Assembly: GCA_900546275.1 (NCBI GenBank)
Contig: URCH01000006.1
Span: 1 to 64,000, forward strand
Reading direction: 5' to 3'
Source of the DNA: an uncultured Mycoplasmatota bacterium
GTDB taxonomy: Bacteria > Bacillota_I > Bacilli_A > RF39 > UBA660
Length of the DNA: 64,000 nt
Part shown: positions 51,962 through 61,460 of the stretch, piece after piece
Layout: every line of letters starts with the position of its first letter
Numbering within the stretch: the stretch's first letter is position 1
Translations under genes and position numbers: made by a program
Notes under the pieces: generated by a model
The model's database searches: none
The model's input: only the letters and a program-made list of their open reading frames with translations
What the model was told of the DNA's origin: nothing

Positions 51962-52976
51962 AATTTACTTCATCATGAAGAGCTTTATTTATTCCATTTC
52001 CTATAACATCAGATAATTTTTCTATAACAAAATCAATTTCTTTAGGTGTTACCATCATATTATAACCTATTGGGGTCAAAACTTCATATATTAATTCTTT
52101 AAATTCATTGTCAGATAATGTTCCAATTATTCCAAACAAATCCTTTTTATCGGATTCTTTTATATTAACATCTTTTTTTAAATAATTAACACCATTTGGA
52201 ACTAATTTACTAATTGGATTTTTTAGAAATTCTTTATTAAATGCATAATGTTTATACATATAATTTATTGTATCAGATACAATTACATTTGCATCTACAA
52301 CAGTTGGTACACCTATTGCCACAACAGGTATATTTAATTTTTCATAACTAATTTCTTTTCTACTATTTCCAACTCCACTACCAGGATGTATTCCTGTATC
52401 AGTCATTTGTATTGTTTTGTTTACTCTTTCAATAGAACTACTTGCTAAAGAATCAATTGCTATTAAAAAGTCTGGTTTTAATTTTTCTACTAAACTTAAG
52501 ATTATATCGCTAGTTTCTATTCCTGTTTGTCCCATAACACCTGGATTTATCGCACTTACTTTCATAAAACCTTCAACATTTTGAAGTTCAAACAAATGAG
52601 ATGTTACTATAATATTATTTATTGATAATGGGCCTAAAGAATCTGGAGTTGATTTATCATTTCCAAGTCCTACAATAAGACAGTATGAATTTTTTGTGAT
52701 TTTTAAATTTGCTAACATTTTTTTTAATTCCTTAGAAAAAACTTCTTTTACTTTTTCTTTATTTGTAAAATCTGTAACATCTTCAAATTCTATTGTAATA
52801 TAATTACCTTGTTTTTTATTTATTAATTTTTTCATCTTTTCATCAACTTTTACAGTAGTGATTTTAATTTTATCTTCTATATTAATAACTGGTTTTATAT
52901 TATTATTATCTTTTATACTTTCAACAAGTAGATCTGTTCTTATGTTATATTTTTTTAAATCTTTTTCTCTATTCAT
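51960..52976 (-). CDS. gpr: Germination protease GPR
   Basis: GPR degrades small acid-soluble spore proteins when spores germinate; it is made as an inactive precursor. The start MNREKDLKKYNIRTDLLVES at 52976 follows GAGGTG, and the TDLLVE stretch is the known pro-sequence junction. The 338-residue protein carries the A25-family motifs LIVGLGNDKSTPDSLGP, NPGVMGQTGIETSDII, IAIDSLASSSIERVN and TDTGIHPGSGVGN. It is divergent from rpsT, as in B. subtilis. No small acid-soluble protein gene is in the window. Confidence 0.96.
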   Translation of the reverse strand: MNREKDLKKYNIRTDLLVESIKDNNNIKPVINIEDKIKITTVKVDEKMKKLINKKQGNYITIEFEDVTDFTNKEKVKEVFSKELKKMLANLKITKNSYCLIVGLGNDKSTPDSLGPLSINNIIVTSHLFELQNVEGFMKVSAINPGVMGQTGIETSDIILSLVEKLKPDFLIAIDSLASSSIERVNKTIQMTDTGIHPGSGVGNSRKEISYEKLNIPVVAIGVPTVVDANVIVSDTINYMYKHYAFNKEFLKNPISKLVPNGVNYLKKDVNIKESDKKDLFGIIGTLSDNEFKELIYEVLTPIGYNMMVTPKEIDFVIEKLSDVIGNGINKALHDEVN

Positions 52977-53088
52977 ACTATTCACCTCTAATATTTTTAT
53001 CATTTTTAAATAATTTATTAAATTTATTTGCTTTTTTATCATTTTTTTGTTAAAATGTTATAAGTATTAATGACATGGAGGTGATATT

Positions 53089-53349
53089 ATGCCAAATATG
53101 AAAAACGCTAAGAAAAAAATCTTAGTTGATGCTAAGAAAAAAGAAAATAACAATAATTTTAAAGCTAGTATGAAAACAGCTATTAAAAATGTAGAAAAAT
53201 CAGTAAAAGCTAAAGACAAAGAAAAAGCTGCTGAAAATCTAAAAATAGCTATTAAAAGAATAGATAAAGCAACTTCTTGTGGTGTTGCTACAAAAAATTA
53301 CAGTGCACGTAATAAATCAAGATTAACTAAAAAGGTAAATGAAATGTAA
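53089..53349 (+). CDS. rpsT: 30S ribosomal protein S20
   Basis: S20 is a primary 16S rRNA binding protein. The 86-residue product starts MPNMKNAKKKILVDAKK behind GGAGGTG, is strongly basic and helical, and ends with the family pattern ATKNYSARNKSRLTKKVNEM. It faces away from gpr with about 110 bp between the two starts, an AT-rich stretch holding both promoters. Confidence 0.95.
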   Translation: MPNMKNAKKKILVDAKKKENNNNFKASMKTAIKNVEKSVKAKDKEKAAENLKIAIKRIDKATSCGVATKNYSARNKSRLTKKVNEM

Positions 53350-53420
53350 TTATTTTACTTTTTTTTTATTTTAAATAATGTTTGAGTTTTTTTTTGATAT
53401 ACTATATGTAGGTGAATTAA

Positions 53421-54335
53421 ATGAAATTAAAAAAATTTATAAAGTTTACATTTTTAATAGGTATTATAAGTTGTTTATATTTATTTAGAAATAATATTTC
53501 GGATTATATTTTAAAAAATTTTGTAATAAACAACAAAATTGTAATTAGTGAAGCAAATACATATTATAAGGATTATGAATATAATTATGTTCACACTGTA
53601 ACAAATTTTGAACCTAACAATAAACAAGATTTATTAAATATTTTTTATACTATATTAAATAGTGGTTGGACTACTTTTCAATTCTATTGTAACCCTGACT
53701 ATAAAGATTGCTACGACGATATAAATTATATTACAAAGGAATCTGAAGATTTATCAATTATAAATAATATGGTTAATCCATTTAATAGTTATAAGTATTT
53801 AACGTTTGAAGTATCTAGTTTAGGTAAAGTTACAGTTAACATTCAAAAGTTATATACTGATGATGAAATAAATTATGTTAATGAACAAATGGATAAAATT
53901 ATTGATGAAATAATAACTGATGACATGACTACTAATGAAAAAATTAAAGCATTTCATGATTATGTAATAAATATGCTTAGTTATGATACTTCATTAAATA
54001 TTGAGGAAAATGGCTCAAATAAAGCATATGGTGCATTAGTAAATAAAAAAGCTGTATGTTCTGGTTATAGTGATTTAATGGCAATTTTTTTGGATAGACT
54101 TGGAATTAAAAACTATAAAATAATTAATGATGAACATGTATGGAATCTTTTATATTTGGATGAAAAATGGCAACACATTGACTTAACTTGGGATGACCCT
54201 ACTACTTCTAATGGTAAACCTATATTGATTCATGATTTCTTTTTAATAGATACTTCTGAACTTGAAAGAATTAGTAATAAACTTAAAAATAATCAACATG
54301 TTTTTGACAAAAATATTTATATTGAAGCAAAATAA
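53421..54335 (+). CDS. Transglutaminase-like membrane-anchored protein
   Basis: The 304-residue protein has an N-terminal hydrophobic anchor or signal (about 8-22) and a C-terminal transglutaminase-like domain with the catalytic triad: Cys in AVCSGYSDLMAIFLDRLGI, His in DEHVWNLLYL and Asp in HIDLTWDDP. Bacterial members are usually extracellular peptidases or peptidoglycan-linked enzymes. The residues before the domain resemble the YvaK/CysPc-like insert but I do not recognise them. It lies near sporulation and wall genes. Confidence 0.88.
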   Translation: MKLKKFIKFTFLIGIISCLYLFRNNISDYILKNFVINNKIVISEANTYYKDYEYNYVHTVTNFEPNNKQDLLNIFYTILNSGWTTFQFYCNPDYKDCYDDINYITKESEDLSIINNMVNPFNSYKYLTFEVSSLGKVTVNIQKLYTDDEINYVNEQMDKIIDEIITDDMTTNEKIKAFHDYVINMLSYDTSLNIEENGSNKAYGALVNKKAVCSGYSDLMAIFLDRLGIKNYKIINDEHVWNLLYLDEKWQHIDLTWDDPTTSNGKPILIHDFFLIDTSELERISNKLKNNQHVFDKNIYIEAK

Positions 54336-54353
54336 AAGCACTTTAGTGCTTTT
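54334..54353. terminator. Bidirectional terminator
   Basis: AAAAGCAC / GTGCTTTT with loop TTTA lies between convergent genes at 53421 (+) and 54343 (-). Confidence 0.85.
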
Positions 54354-55560
54354 TTAAAGTAATTAAAACAGTCGTTCCCTTATTTACTATTGATGTATAT
54401 TTCATTTTCCCACCATGTGCTTCAACTATTTCATTTGAAAGTGCAACTCCTAAACCTGTTCCATTTTGTTTTGTTGTAAAGAATAATTGTTTGATTTTTT
54501 CTAATGTTTCACTATCCATACCGGGTCCATTATCATGAACTAATATTTCTACTTCATCCTCATTATTATTTAATTCAATTTTTATTATCCCATTTGCCTC
54601 AATTGCTTCTATACTATTTTTTATTACATTTATAAGTACCTGAACAATTCTGTTATAATCCCCATTTATAAATATTTCATCATCAGTATTTTTATATGTG
54701 ATAATTATGTTTTTTTCTTTTGAAAGAAGATGAAAACTGTCTATAACATCTTCTATTAATAAATTTATATCCAATATATCTTTTTCAATTGTTACTTTGT
54801 TTAATGATAAGAAATCTTGTAGTAAAACTAATGTTCTATTGATTTCTTCTTTTATTATAGGAATATAATTTTCATTATGTTCTTTATTATTTATTTGAAA
54901 CATATCCAAGTATCCTTTACAAACAGCTATTGGATTCTTTATTTCATGTGTTATTTTAAATATACTCTCACGTAAGTTTTTTAAATTCTGTAAGTCTTTT
55001 AAACTATTATACATATTAGTTATTTGTTCTGATTTTTTAAATATATTAACAACTAAACATATTAAAAAATAATAAAGTAAACATATAACTATAAGTTGCC
55101 ATGAAAGTGTAAATAAAACAGTTTTATCTGTTAAAAGCCACCAAAATGAAACTACTGTATTGGTAAATACAAATAATCTTATATACAAGAAATCAAATCT
55201 TTTATATTTTTGTTTTAATATATACAAAATATAATAAATAACATATTCTATTAAAATTATATATAATCCAAAATTATAGGAACTGTAATAATAAATACCT
55301 ACCAAAGATAATATAAGTATACCTAATTTTCTATTTAATAAATACGCAAATATTAAAGGTATATGAAACATTAGTTTTGGAACCATTGTTGAATATGAGT
55401 ACCCATATTTTATAAGTAAATAACATGAAGATATAAGCGCAAAATCTAAATAGAATTCCTTTTTTTTTAAAGAATAGTTCTGCATGCATATTGCATAAAT
55501 CAAATAACACAATAATGGAAACAATACAAAAATACTATTAATTAAAATAATTTCTAACAT
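54343..55560 (-). CDS. KinB-like membrane sensor histidine kinase
   Basis: The start at 55560 follows GGGGGAA; a longer frame is less likely. Residues 1-185 hold six or more membrane helices with short loops. The kinase has FKITHEIKNPIAVCKGYLDMF (His-accepting, HEIKNP type), the N box NVIKNSIEAI and glycine boxes DNGPGM and GTGLGVALS. The HEIKNPIAVCKGYLD and EAHGG segments are like KinB, KinD and related sporulation kinases, and no response regulator gene is adjacent, as for the Spo0F-feeding kinases. A sporulation role is inferred. Confidence 0.85.
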   Translation of the reverse strand: MLEIILINSIFVLFPLLCYLIYAICMQNYSLKKKEFYLDFALISSCYLLIKYGYSYSTMVPKLMFHIPLIFAYLLNRKLGILILSLVGIYYYSSYNFGLYIILIEYVIYYILYILKQKYKRFDFLYIRLFVFTNTVVSFWWLLTDKTVLFTLSWQLIVICLLYYFLICLVVNIFKKSEQITNMYNSLKDLQNLKNLRESIFKITHEIKNPIAVCKGYLDMFQINNKEHNENYIPIIKEEINRTLVLLQDFLSLNKVTIEKDILDINLLIEDVIDSFHLLSKEKNIIITYKNTDDEIFINGDYNRIVQVLINVIKNSIEAIEANGIIKIELNNNEDEVEILVHDNGPGMDSETLEKIKQLFFTTKQNGTGLGVALSNEIVEAHGGKMKYTSIVNKGTTVLITLKKH

Positions 55561-55639
55561 ATATTCCCCCACACTCTAACAAATAAATTTGTTAATTAAA
55601 TGGTATCATATATATTTGTCATGTTTTGTCGAATAAAGA

Positions 55640-55663
55640 AAAAATGTGAAGAATTTTATCACA
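55640..55663 (-). terminator. Terminator of the EIIB-like gene
   Basis: AATGTGA / TCACATT hairpin followed by T residues on the minus strand; it overlaps the stop codon of the gene at 55659. Confidence 0.7.
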
Positions 55664-55973
55664 TTAAATCATCAATACATTTTTTTAATTGTTTTGCATC
55701 TTCACCAAATATTATTTTTAGCTGATTTTCTACTTCTACGATACCTTGAGCCCCCATCTTTTGAATACCTTCTTTATTAACAGTATCTGTAGTTTTTAAA
55801 TTAACAATAAATCTAGATTTTTGAACATCGTAACTTACGATGTTATCCTTACCACCTAAATATTCTACTAACTTATTTATTTCAATTTTAAAATCTTTCT
55901 TTTTTGATTTTGTAATAGCAATCGCTATTATTATTAAAACAGCTATTATAATTATATACTGCAAATGTTCCAT
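55659..55973 (-). CDS. Membrane-anchored PTS EIIB-like protein without active cysteine
   Basis: The 104-residue protein has an N-terminal membrane helix (6-22) followed by a glucose-type PTS EIIB domain: LVEYLGGKDNIVSYDVQKSRFIVNL and QKMGAQGIVEVENQLKIIFG. In real EIIB the phosphorylated cysteine lies in DACITRLR; here that position reads DVQKSRFI, so no phosphate transfer is possible. No EIIA or EIIC is nearby. It starts behind GGTGA, divergent from the SEDS gene at 56080. It is probably a structural or regulatory relic; the role is unknown. Confidence 0.82.
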   Translation of the reverse strand: MEHLQYIIIIAVLIIIAIAITKSKKKDFKIEINKLVEYLGGKDNIVSYDVQKSRFIVNLKTTDTVNKEGIQKMGAQGIVEVENQLKIIFGEDAKQLKKCIDDLM

Positions 55974-56079
55974 TCTATCACCAGTTTAATTATACTACAT
56001 ATTTATATATTTTATCAACTTTTTTATTTAATGAATATTTATTTTAAAAATTGTAAATTATTATAACAGGTGATTCAGC

Positions 56080-57216
56080 TTGAAAAAGATATTAAAATAT
56101 AAAATAGATTATTTTTTTGTTATTTCAATTATCTTATTTATGATATTAAGTATTTTAACAATTTCTAGTTCAAATAAATTGATTACTAATGTAAATAATC
56201 TTGCTTTGAAACAAGCTGGTTGGTATTTAATAGGAATTATTTTATTAATTGTTGTTTTTATAAAAACTGATTTTATATATAAACACATAGAAATATTTTA
56301 TATAATTGGAAATATTTTGTTGTTAGGGCTTCTTTTATTTGGACCTACTATTAATAATTCTAAATGTTGGTTTTTAATTCCTGGAGTTGGCACTTTTCAA
56401 CCTAGTGAATTTATGAAAATAATTCTAATTATTATGTTAGCTAAAGAAATTGATAAATTTAATACAAAGTATAAAAAAGCAACTGTAAAAGATGAATTAT
56501 TTTTCTTACTTAGAGTTGGAGTTATTGTTCTAATACCTTTAATTTTAACTTTTCTTGAACCTGACACTGGTGTTGTTTTAATATATTTACTTATAACGAT
56601 CTTTATGTTATTCACATCTGGAATTAGATATGGATGGTTTATTGCTTTATTTTTACTAGTAATTAGTATTGTAGCTTTTATATTATTAATGTTTTTTTTG
56701 AACAATGAATTATTTATTGATATTTTTGGAACCAGTTTTTTCTTAAGAATTGATAGATTAATTGATTGGAACAATAACAGTGGTTATCAATTAACTAATG
56801 GCATTGTATCTATTGGTAGTGGTGGATTGTTTGGTATGGGGTTAAATAATACACCTATATATTTTCCAGAACCTCAAACTGATTTTATCTTTGCTGTATT
56901 TTCTAATAATTTTGGTTTTATTGGATCTGTTTTATTTATAATTTTTATTTCAATTTTTGATATTAAATTAATGAATCTTGGTAAAAAAAGTAAAGGCGGA
57001 ATTAATTTTTATATTATTTCTGGAATAACAGGAATGACTTTATATCAACAATTTCAAAATATTGGTATGACTTTTGGATTAATTCCAATTACTGGGATAA
57101 CTCTACCTTTTATAAGCTATGGTGGGTCTAGTTTACTTAGCTATATGATTATTATGGGAATCATTCTTAATATATCAAGCAAAAAAAAGAATGACTATTG
57201 CCATTCTCCGCTATAA
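56080..57216 (+). CDS. rodA: SEDS peptidoglycan polymerase (RodA/FtsW/SpoVE family)
   Basis: The multi-pass membrane glycosyltransferase polymerises lipid II together with a class B PBP. The start is TTG behind CAGGTGAT. The 378-residue protein has ten membrane helices and the family motifs FQPSEFMKI, FLEPDTGVVLIY, PEPQTDFIFAVFSN and ITLPFISYGGSSLL. Some sequence features are RodA-like, but FtsW or SpoVE are possible. The last five codons overlap the convergent gene at 57195. Confidence 0.92.
   Translation: MKKILKYKIDYFFVISIILFMILSILTISSSNKLITNVNNLALKQAGWYLIGIILLIVVFIKTDFIYKHIEIFYIIGNILLLGLLLFGPTINNSKCWFLIPGVGTFQPSEFMKIILIIMLAKEIDKFNTKYKKATVKDELFFLLRVGVIVLIPLILTFLEPDTGVVLIYLLITIFMLFTSGIRYGWFIALFLLVISIVAFILLMFFLNNELFIDIFGTSFFLRIDRLIDWNNNSGYQLTNGIVSIGSGGLFGMGLNNTPIYFPEPQTDFIFAVFSNNFGFIGSVLFIIFISIFDIKLMNLGKKSKGGINFYIISGITGMTLYQQFQNIGMTFGLIPITGITLPFISYGGSSLLSYMIIMGIILNISSKKKNDYCHSPL
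57187..57206. terminator. Terminator at the convergent gene ends
   Basis: AGAATG / CATTCT hairpin preceded on the plus strand by an A-run, so it works on the minus strand with its T-run; it lies in the 22 bp overlap of the two convergent genes. Confidence 0.6.
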
Positions 57217-58037
57217 AAATAATATTTTCCATCACTTTGTTTTTTAAATGTCCATTTATATGTTTCAACTTCTTTATTATCAATCATTTCGTTAATAGTT
57301 GATTTATATTTTTCTGAATATTGTCCTGCATCTTCTGTATATAATGTTTTTGTTTTTGTATCATTTTTATCTACTAAATAAGTTTCGATTGTTTCAAAAT
57401 TAGAATCGCATTTACCTTCTACTTTTTGTGCGTAAGAATATACATATATATATTCTTCATTAGGATCTTTCTCTGCTTTATATATTTTTGATACTACATC
57501 TTTGAAACCACAAGACTCGGTACCGCATTTTGAAGAAGCTATATAAGTATTATCTTTTTCATTATAATTAGCACTTATACAACCCTCATCTGAAACTATA
57601 TTAGCATTTGAATATGTTGTGTCTGGACCATATATTTTTTTAAAGTTTTTTTCAATTTCACTTGCTGAATATACATTGAAGTATTCATTGTTTTTTTCTG
57701 TACTTGTATATTTTACATATGTTGCTGCATCAAACATCATGTCTGCTCTACTAATTTGTGATACATTTATATTTTTATATGACCATGTTGATATAAATTC
57801 TGCACTTCTATCAGTTGGATAAACTAATGAAGTAATTATAGGATCAGACAAGCTTATTTCTATATTTTGTTTAGCTTCATTATTTTTATCTTTGTCTGTT
57901 ACCATCGGATTACTATTTTCCTTCTTTATAAATTTATCATATACTGTAAAACTCATACTATCTATTAATAAAATCAATAAAACGATTATTAATACTACTT
58001 TTACTGTATCTCCTTTTTTATTTTTTATTTCGTTCAT
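57195..58037 (-). CDS. Membrane-anchored protein, paralogue A
   Basis: The 280-residue protein has a short cytosolic N-terminus (MNEIKNKKGDTVKVVLI), one membrane helix (about 12-32) and an extracellular domain with four or five cysteines, e.g. TESCGF. The first 40 residues are nearly the same as those of the neighbour at 58069 (MNEVQNKK...FIVCDKFIKK), so the two are duplicates at the anchor with different outer domains. The function is unknown. The last codons overlap the SEDS gene end. Confidence 0.75.
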   Translation of the reverse strand: MNEIKNKKGDTVKVVLIIVLLILLIDSMSFTVYDKFIKKENSNPMVTDKDKNNEAKQNIEISLSDPIITSLVYPTDRSAEFISTWSYKNINVSQISRADMMFDAATYVKYTSTEKNNEYFNVYSASEIEKNFKKIYGPDTTYSNANIVSDEGCISANYNEKDNTYIASSKCGTESCGFKDVVSKIYKAEKDPNEEYIYVYSYAQKVEGKCDSNFETIETYLVDKNDTKTKTLYTEDAGQYSEKYKSTINEMIDNKEVETYKWTFKKQSDGKYYFYSGEWQ

Positions 58038-58068
58038 TATTTCACGCCTATCTATTCTTTATTTGATA

Positions 58069-58674
58069 TTACTTTAAAACAATTTTTTTATTTCCTGATG
58101 TTGTTTTTAACACAGCAATTTCTGTTCCATCTTCATCTGTCGCATTAGCTATTGCAGTTACATTTTTATTACTTAATATTAAATCTATTTCTTTTGTTAA
58201 TTTATCAATTGCATATAAATCACCTTCACCACTTAAAAGAAAGTATTCAATATGTTCATTATTACTACTTGAAATATTATTACTACCTGCAGTTGCCCAA
58301 TATTTTATTGGTTTTGGAAATTTTATATCCTGATCAACATACCTTGCAGTTGTTTCTGTGTCAAAAATAAAATCCCAACTTCCACATTTGAAACAAGTAT
58401 TTAATACCATTTTATATGAATCAAAATCTACATCTGCATTAATATCTATTAATTCATATTTTTCTCCATTAACGATTAAATCATCTTTGTTTTCTATTTG
58501 CGAATCATTTTTTGTATTATCTTTCTCTTCTGTTTGTGGATTATTTTCTGTATTATCTTTCTTTATAAATTTGTCACAAACTATAAAGCTTATGCATCCT
58601 ACTAATAATACTACTAATAATGTAATTAACACTACTTTTAATGTATAAATTTTTTTATTTTGAACTTCGTTCAT
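58069..58674 (-). CDS. Membrane-anchored protein, paralogue B
   Basis: The 201-residue protein shares its N-terminal anchor with the protein at 57195, then has a low-complexity Asp/Asn/Glu/Lys linker with a short internal repeat (KDNTENNPQTEE / KDNTKNDSQIEN) and an outer domain of about 130 residues with a CFKC pair. It starts behind AGGAGTGAGG. No domain is recognised. The gene pair probably arose by tandem duplication and then diverged. Confidence 0.72.
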   Translation of the reverse strand: MNEVQNKKIYTLKVVLITLLVVLLVGCISFIVCDKFIKKDNTENNPQTEEKDNTKNDSQIENKDDLIVNGEKYELIDINADVDFDSYKMVLNTCFKCGSWDFIFDTETTARYVDQDIKFPKPIKYWATAGSNNISSSNNEHIEYFLLSGEGDLYAIDKLTKEIDLILSNKNVTAIANATDEDGTEIAVLKTTSGNKKIVLK

Positions 58675-58766
58675 TTCCTCACTCCTATCTATAATATAGA
58701 TTATATTATTTCTAATTTTTTGTCAATGAGTAACTTTTATGTATGCGTAAATATATAGTAAAAAAA

Positions 58767-58800
58767 GAATGGTCGTTTAAAAATTAAACATTAACCATTC
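58767..58800 (-). terminator. Terminator of the CcdA-like gene
   Basis: GAATGGT / ACCATTC stem with a long AT-rich loop is followed by seven T on the minus strand, overlapping the gene stop. Confidence 0.75.
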
Positions 58801-59973
58801 AGGTTTAAATATCATAAGTATTCCAATAATAAGCATTATGATTCCACCTATTAAGTGAGAATATTTTGTATATTTTGTTGAAAGTGCTTTAATGTTAAGA
58901 GTAAACATTGCTACAAAAAACACTATGATATCATCTATTAAGAAGAAGAATATGTAAATAAAAATATATATGCATTTTTCAATAAAATTAACATCATTCA
59001 AGGCTAAAACATTTGTAAATAAAACTGGAAGTCCGGCAGAACATGCAAGTTCTATAGCATTTACAGAAATAGCTAACAACATTACTCCTAACATTGCTAA
59101 AATAAAACTTTTTTCTGATGTATACTTTTTTATTTTAGATATAATTTTCTTTCTTTTAGAGTTATCAACAACTTCACAACCAGCATCCTTTTTAACTATC
59201 GATTTTATAAATCCTTTTAAATTTATGAATGCACCTATTAACGCTACTAAACCAATTAATAATTTTAACCAACTAATTGTTGTTAGTAATTTGGTTGCTA
59301 TTCCAAGCCATACAAACATAAATACTAAATATATTAAAGCTGATGTAACTAAGAATGTAATACCAAGTGCCCACATTCTTTTTTTATTTTCCATATTAAA
59401 TAACATTGTTATTAAAAATATCAAAACCCACATTGCACATGGATTAAATCCATCAATAGCACCTATTATTACAGAAAGTATTGGTAATGATACTTTTGCA
59501 GGATCTATTTCACCAAACACTGTTGATATTTTATTAATTTCTCCATTTTTAATTTTAAAATTTGAAACATCTTTTCCATCTATTATATCTTTAATAACAT
59601 CGTATTGTTCTTCAGATGTATATTTTTCTATTAAATTTTTTATTCCATCTTTTACGCCATCATTATATCCTATATAATAATAATCCCCTATGACTGTAAA
59701 AGGAACCATAGGTGAATCAATATTTAATTTTTCTTTTATATTAATCATTAATTCTTTGTTTTCTTTTACATCATTTATTTCATATAAATTAATTTTCAAA
59801 TTTTCATATTCTTTTTGAATTTCATTTAAAAATTCTATTTCGGCTTTACAATGACTACAAGTATTAGAATGAAATAAATATACATTTACTTGTTTTCTTT
59901 CTTCTGCATTTATACTTGGTAATATAAATAAGAAAGATAAAATAAATAAAAATATATATTTAATTTTTTTCAT
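58777..59973 (-). CDS. Thioredoxin domain fused to CcdA/DsbD-like membrane domain
   Basis: The 398-residue protein has a signal peptide (1-23), an extracellular thioredoxin-like domain with CSHC at 39-42, then a six-to-eight helix DsbD/CcdA-type domain with the paired cysteines of GFNPCAMW and ELACSAGLP. Such proteins carry electrons from cytosolic thioredoxin across the membrane to extracellular thiols. The following gene encodes a small thioredoxin whose stop overlaps this start by 14 bp, a sensible partner on the inside. Confidence 0.9.
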   Translation of the reverse strand: MKKIKYIFLFILSFLFILPSINAEERKQVNVYLFHSNTCSHCKAEIEFLNEIQKEYENLKINLYEINDVKENKELMINIKEKLNIDSPMVPFTVIGDYYYIGYNDGVKDGIKNLIEKYTSEEQYDVIKDIIDGKDVSNFKIKNGEINKISTVFGEIDPAKVSLPILSVIIGAIDGFNPCAMWVLIFLITMLFNMENKKRMWALGITFLVTSALIYLVFMFVWLGIATKLLTTISWLKLLIGLVALIGAFINLKGFIKSIVKKDAGCEVVDNSKRKKIISKIKKYTSEKSFILAMLGVMLLAISVNAIELACSAGLPVLFTNVLALNDVNFIEKCIYIFIYIFFFLIDDIIVFFVAMFTLNIKALSTKYTKYSHLIGGIIMLIIGILMIFKPEWLMFNF

Positions 59974-60235
59974 TTCTTAACTCCTCTATTACTTTTACTA
60001 TTTCTTTTTTCGATTTTTCACCATTTAAACGAAATATTTCTTTTCCTTCTTCATTTAAAAAAATCATAACTGGTATTAATGTACCAACATTCCATTTTTC
60101 AACTTCTTTTTCATCTAAATCATAATCATAATCAATAAATTCTATTTCTGGATATAATTCCTTTATTTCTTTTATGGTCTTTTTCATAACTAAACAACCA
60201 CTGCACCAAACTGCATTAAATTTAAGTATTTTCAT
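59960..60235 (-). CDS. Small thioredoxin
   Basis: The 91-residue protein has the thioredoxin fold with active site VWCSGC (10-15) and the cis-proline in GTLIPVMIF. It has no signal peptide, so it is cytosolic. It starts behind GTAGGTGA, and overlaps the CcdA-thioredoxin fusion gene. It is an obvious candidate to supply electrons to that protein. Confidence 0.92.
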   Translation of the reverse strand: MKILKFNAVWCSGCLVMKKTIKEIKELYPEIEFIDYDYDLDEKEVEKWNVGTLIPVMIFLNEEGKEIFRLNGEKSKKEIVKVIEELRNEKN

Positions 60236-60242
60236 ATTTCAC

Positions 60243-61364
60243 CTACTTTAATATTAACTTTTTATAATTTTTATCAAAGGATTTTAAAAATAAATCCAAC
60301 TCTTCTTTAGTTGTATAATTAGATATACTTATTCTTAAACTTGAAAGAGCTCTTTTTTCATCATTAGTTACCGCAAATACTGGTTTAGACATTTGACCTG
60401 TTGAACATGCACTTTGTGTTGATATATATATATCATCCATTTCTAATGCATGTAACATAGTTTCTGGTTTTACACCTATTACACTAAAATTAAGAACATA
60501 GGGAATTGAATAATCATTACTATTTATATAAACATTTTCATACTTTTCTAACTTTTCCTTTAAATAGTTTCTTTTTTCTAAAACATTTTTATATTTTTCA
60601 TCTAATGAAGTATGTTCTAAACGTAGTGCTTTTGATATAGAAACTATCAAAGGTGTTGCAGGTGTACCACTTCTAAATACTGTTGTACTTTTCCCACCAT
60701 GAATTATTGGTTCAAGTAATACTTTTTCTTTTTTTATTAAACAACCTATACCTTTAAGTCCATATATTTTATGAGCTGAAAAACTCATTAAATCAATATT
60801 TGTTAAAGGAATATCTACTTTTCCTATTGATTGAGTCATATCAACATGAAAGAAACATTTTGGATGTTCTTTAACTATATTAGCTATTTCTTCTATTGGT
60901 TGTAATAATCCTATCTCACTATTAACAGAGGCTATACTAACTAGAATAGTATCTTCTCTTATTAATTCTTTTAAATTTTCTAGATCTACTAAACCATTTG
61001 AATTCAATTTTACAAAATCAACTTCAAAACCATTTTCTGTTAAGAAATTTAAAGGGCCATATATAGATGAGTGTTCTAAAGGGGATGTTATTATATGTTT
61101 TCCCCTATTTTTATATTTAAGAGCAATTCCTTTTATGGCTAAGTTATTTGATTCACTAGAACCACTTGTATATATTATTTCACTAGGTTTTACATTCAAT
61201 ATTGAAGATATTTGTTCTGTTGCATCATCTATTAATTTTTTTGATTGCATTCCAAGTTTATGTAATGAATTAGGATTTCCAAAAAAATCTAATGATGCTT
61301 TATTAAAACTTTCTAATACTTCTTTATTAACTGGTGTTGTTGCACTGTAATCTAAATATACCAT
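60243..61364 (-). CDS. Cysteine desulfurase (NifS/IscS type)
   Basis: The pyridoxal-phosphate enzyme releases sulfur from cysteine for Fe-S clusters or tRNA thiolation. The 373-residue protein has the cofactor Lys199 in SFSAHKIYG, His98 in PLEHSS, and the persulfide cysteine C320 in STQSACSTG. This is the group I (NifS/IscS) pattern, not SufS. It is 7 bp upstream of a thioredoxin gene. It may serve SufU/SufB at the left end of the window, or thiouridine synthesis; the sequence does not decide. Confidence 0.93.
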   Translation of the reverse strand: MVYLDYSATTPVNKEVLESFNKASLDFFGNPNSLHKLGMQSKKLIDDATEQISSILNVKPSEIIYTSGSSESNNLAIKGIALKYKNRGKHIITSPLEHSSIYGPLNFLTENGFEVDFVKLNSNGLVDLENLKELIREDTILVSIASVNSEIGLLQPIEEIANIVKEHPKCFFHVDMTQSIGKVDIPLTNIDLMSFSAHKIYGLKGIGCLIKKEKVLLEPIIHGGKSTTVFRSGTPATPLIVSISKALRLEHTSLDEKYKNVLEKRNYLKEKLEKYENVYINSNDYSIPYVLNFSVIGVKPETMLHALEMDDIYISTQSACSTGQMSKPVFAVTNDEKRALSSLRISISNYTTKEELDLFLKSFDKNYKKLILK

Positions 61365-61442
61365 CTTTTCACCTCAATCAATACTTATTGATATTCCTTT
61401 CATTATTACATTAAGATTATAACACAATTTAACCATTAAAAA

Positions 61443-61460
61443 AACTAGAAATAACTAGTT
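61443..61460 (-). terminator. Terminator of the CPWC protein gene
   Basis: AACTAG / CTAGTT hairpin followed by a T-run on the minus strand, overlapping the stop codon at 61455. Confidence 0.75.

Noticed and set aside
58970..59677. 235-residue plus-strand open frame opposite the CcdA-like gene
   Set aside because: The minus-strand gene has clear CcdA and thioredoxin motifs; the antisense product has only biased hydrophobic composition.
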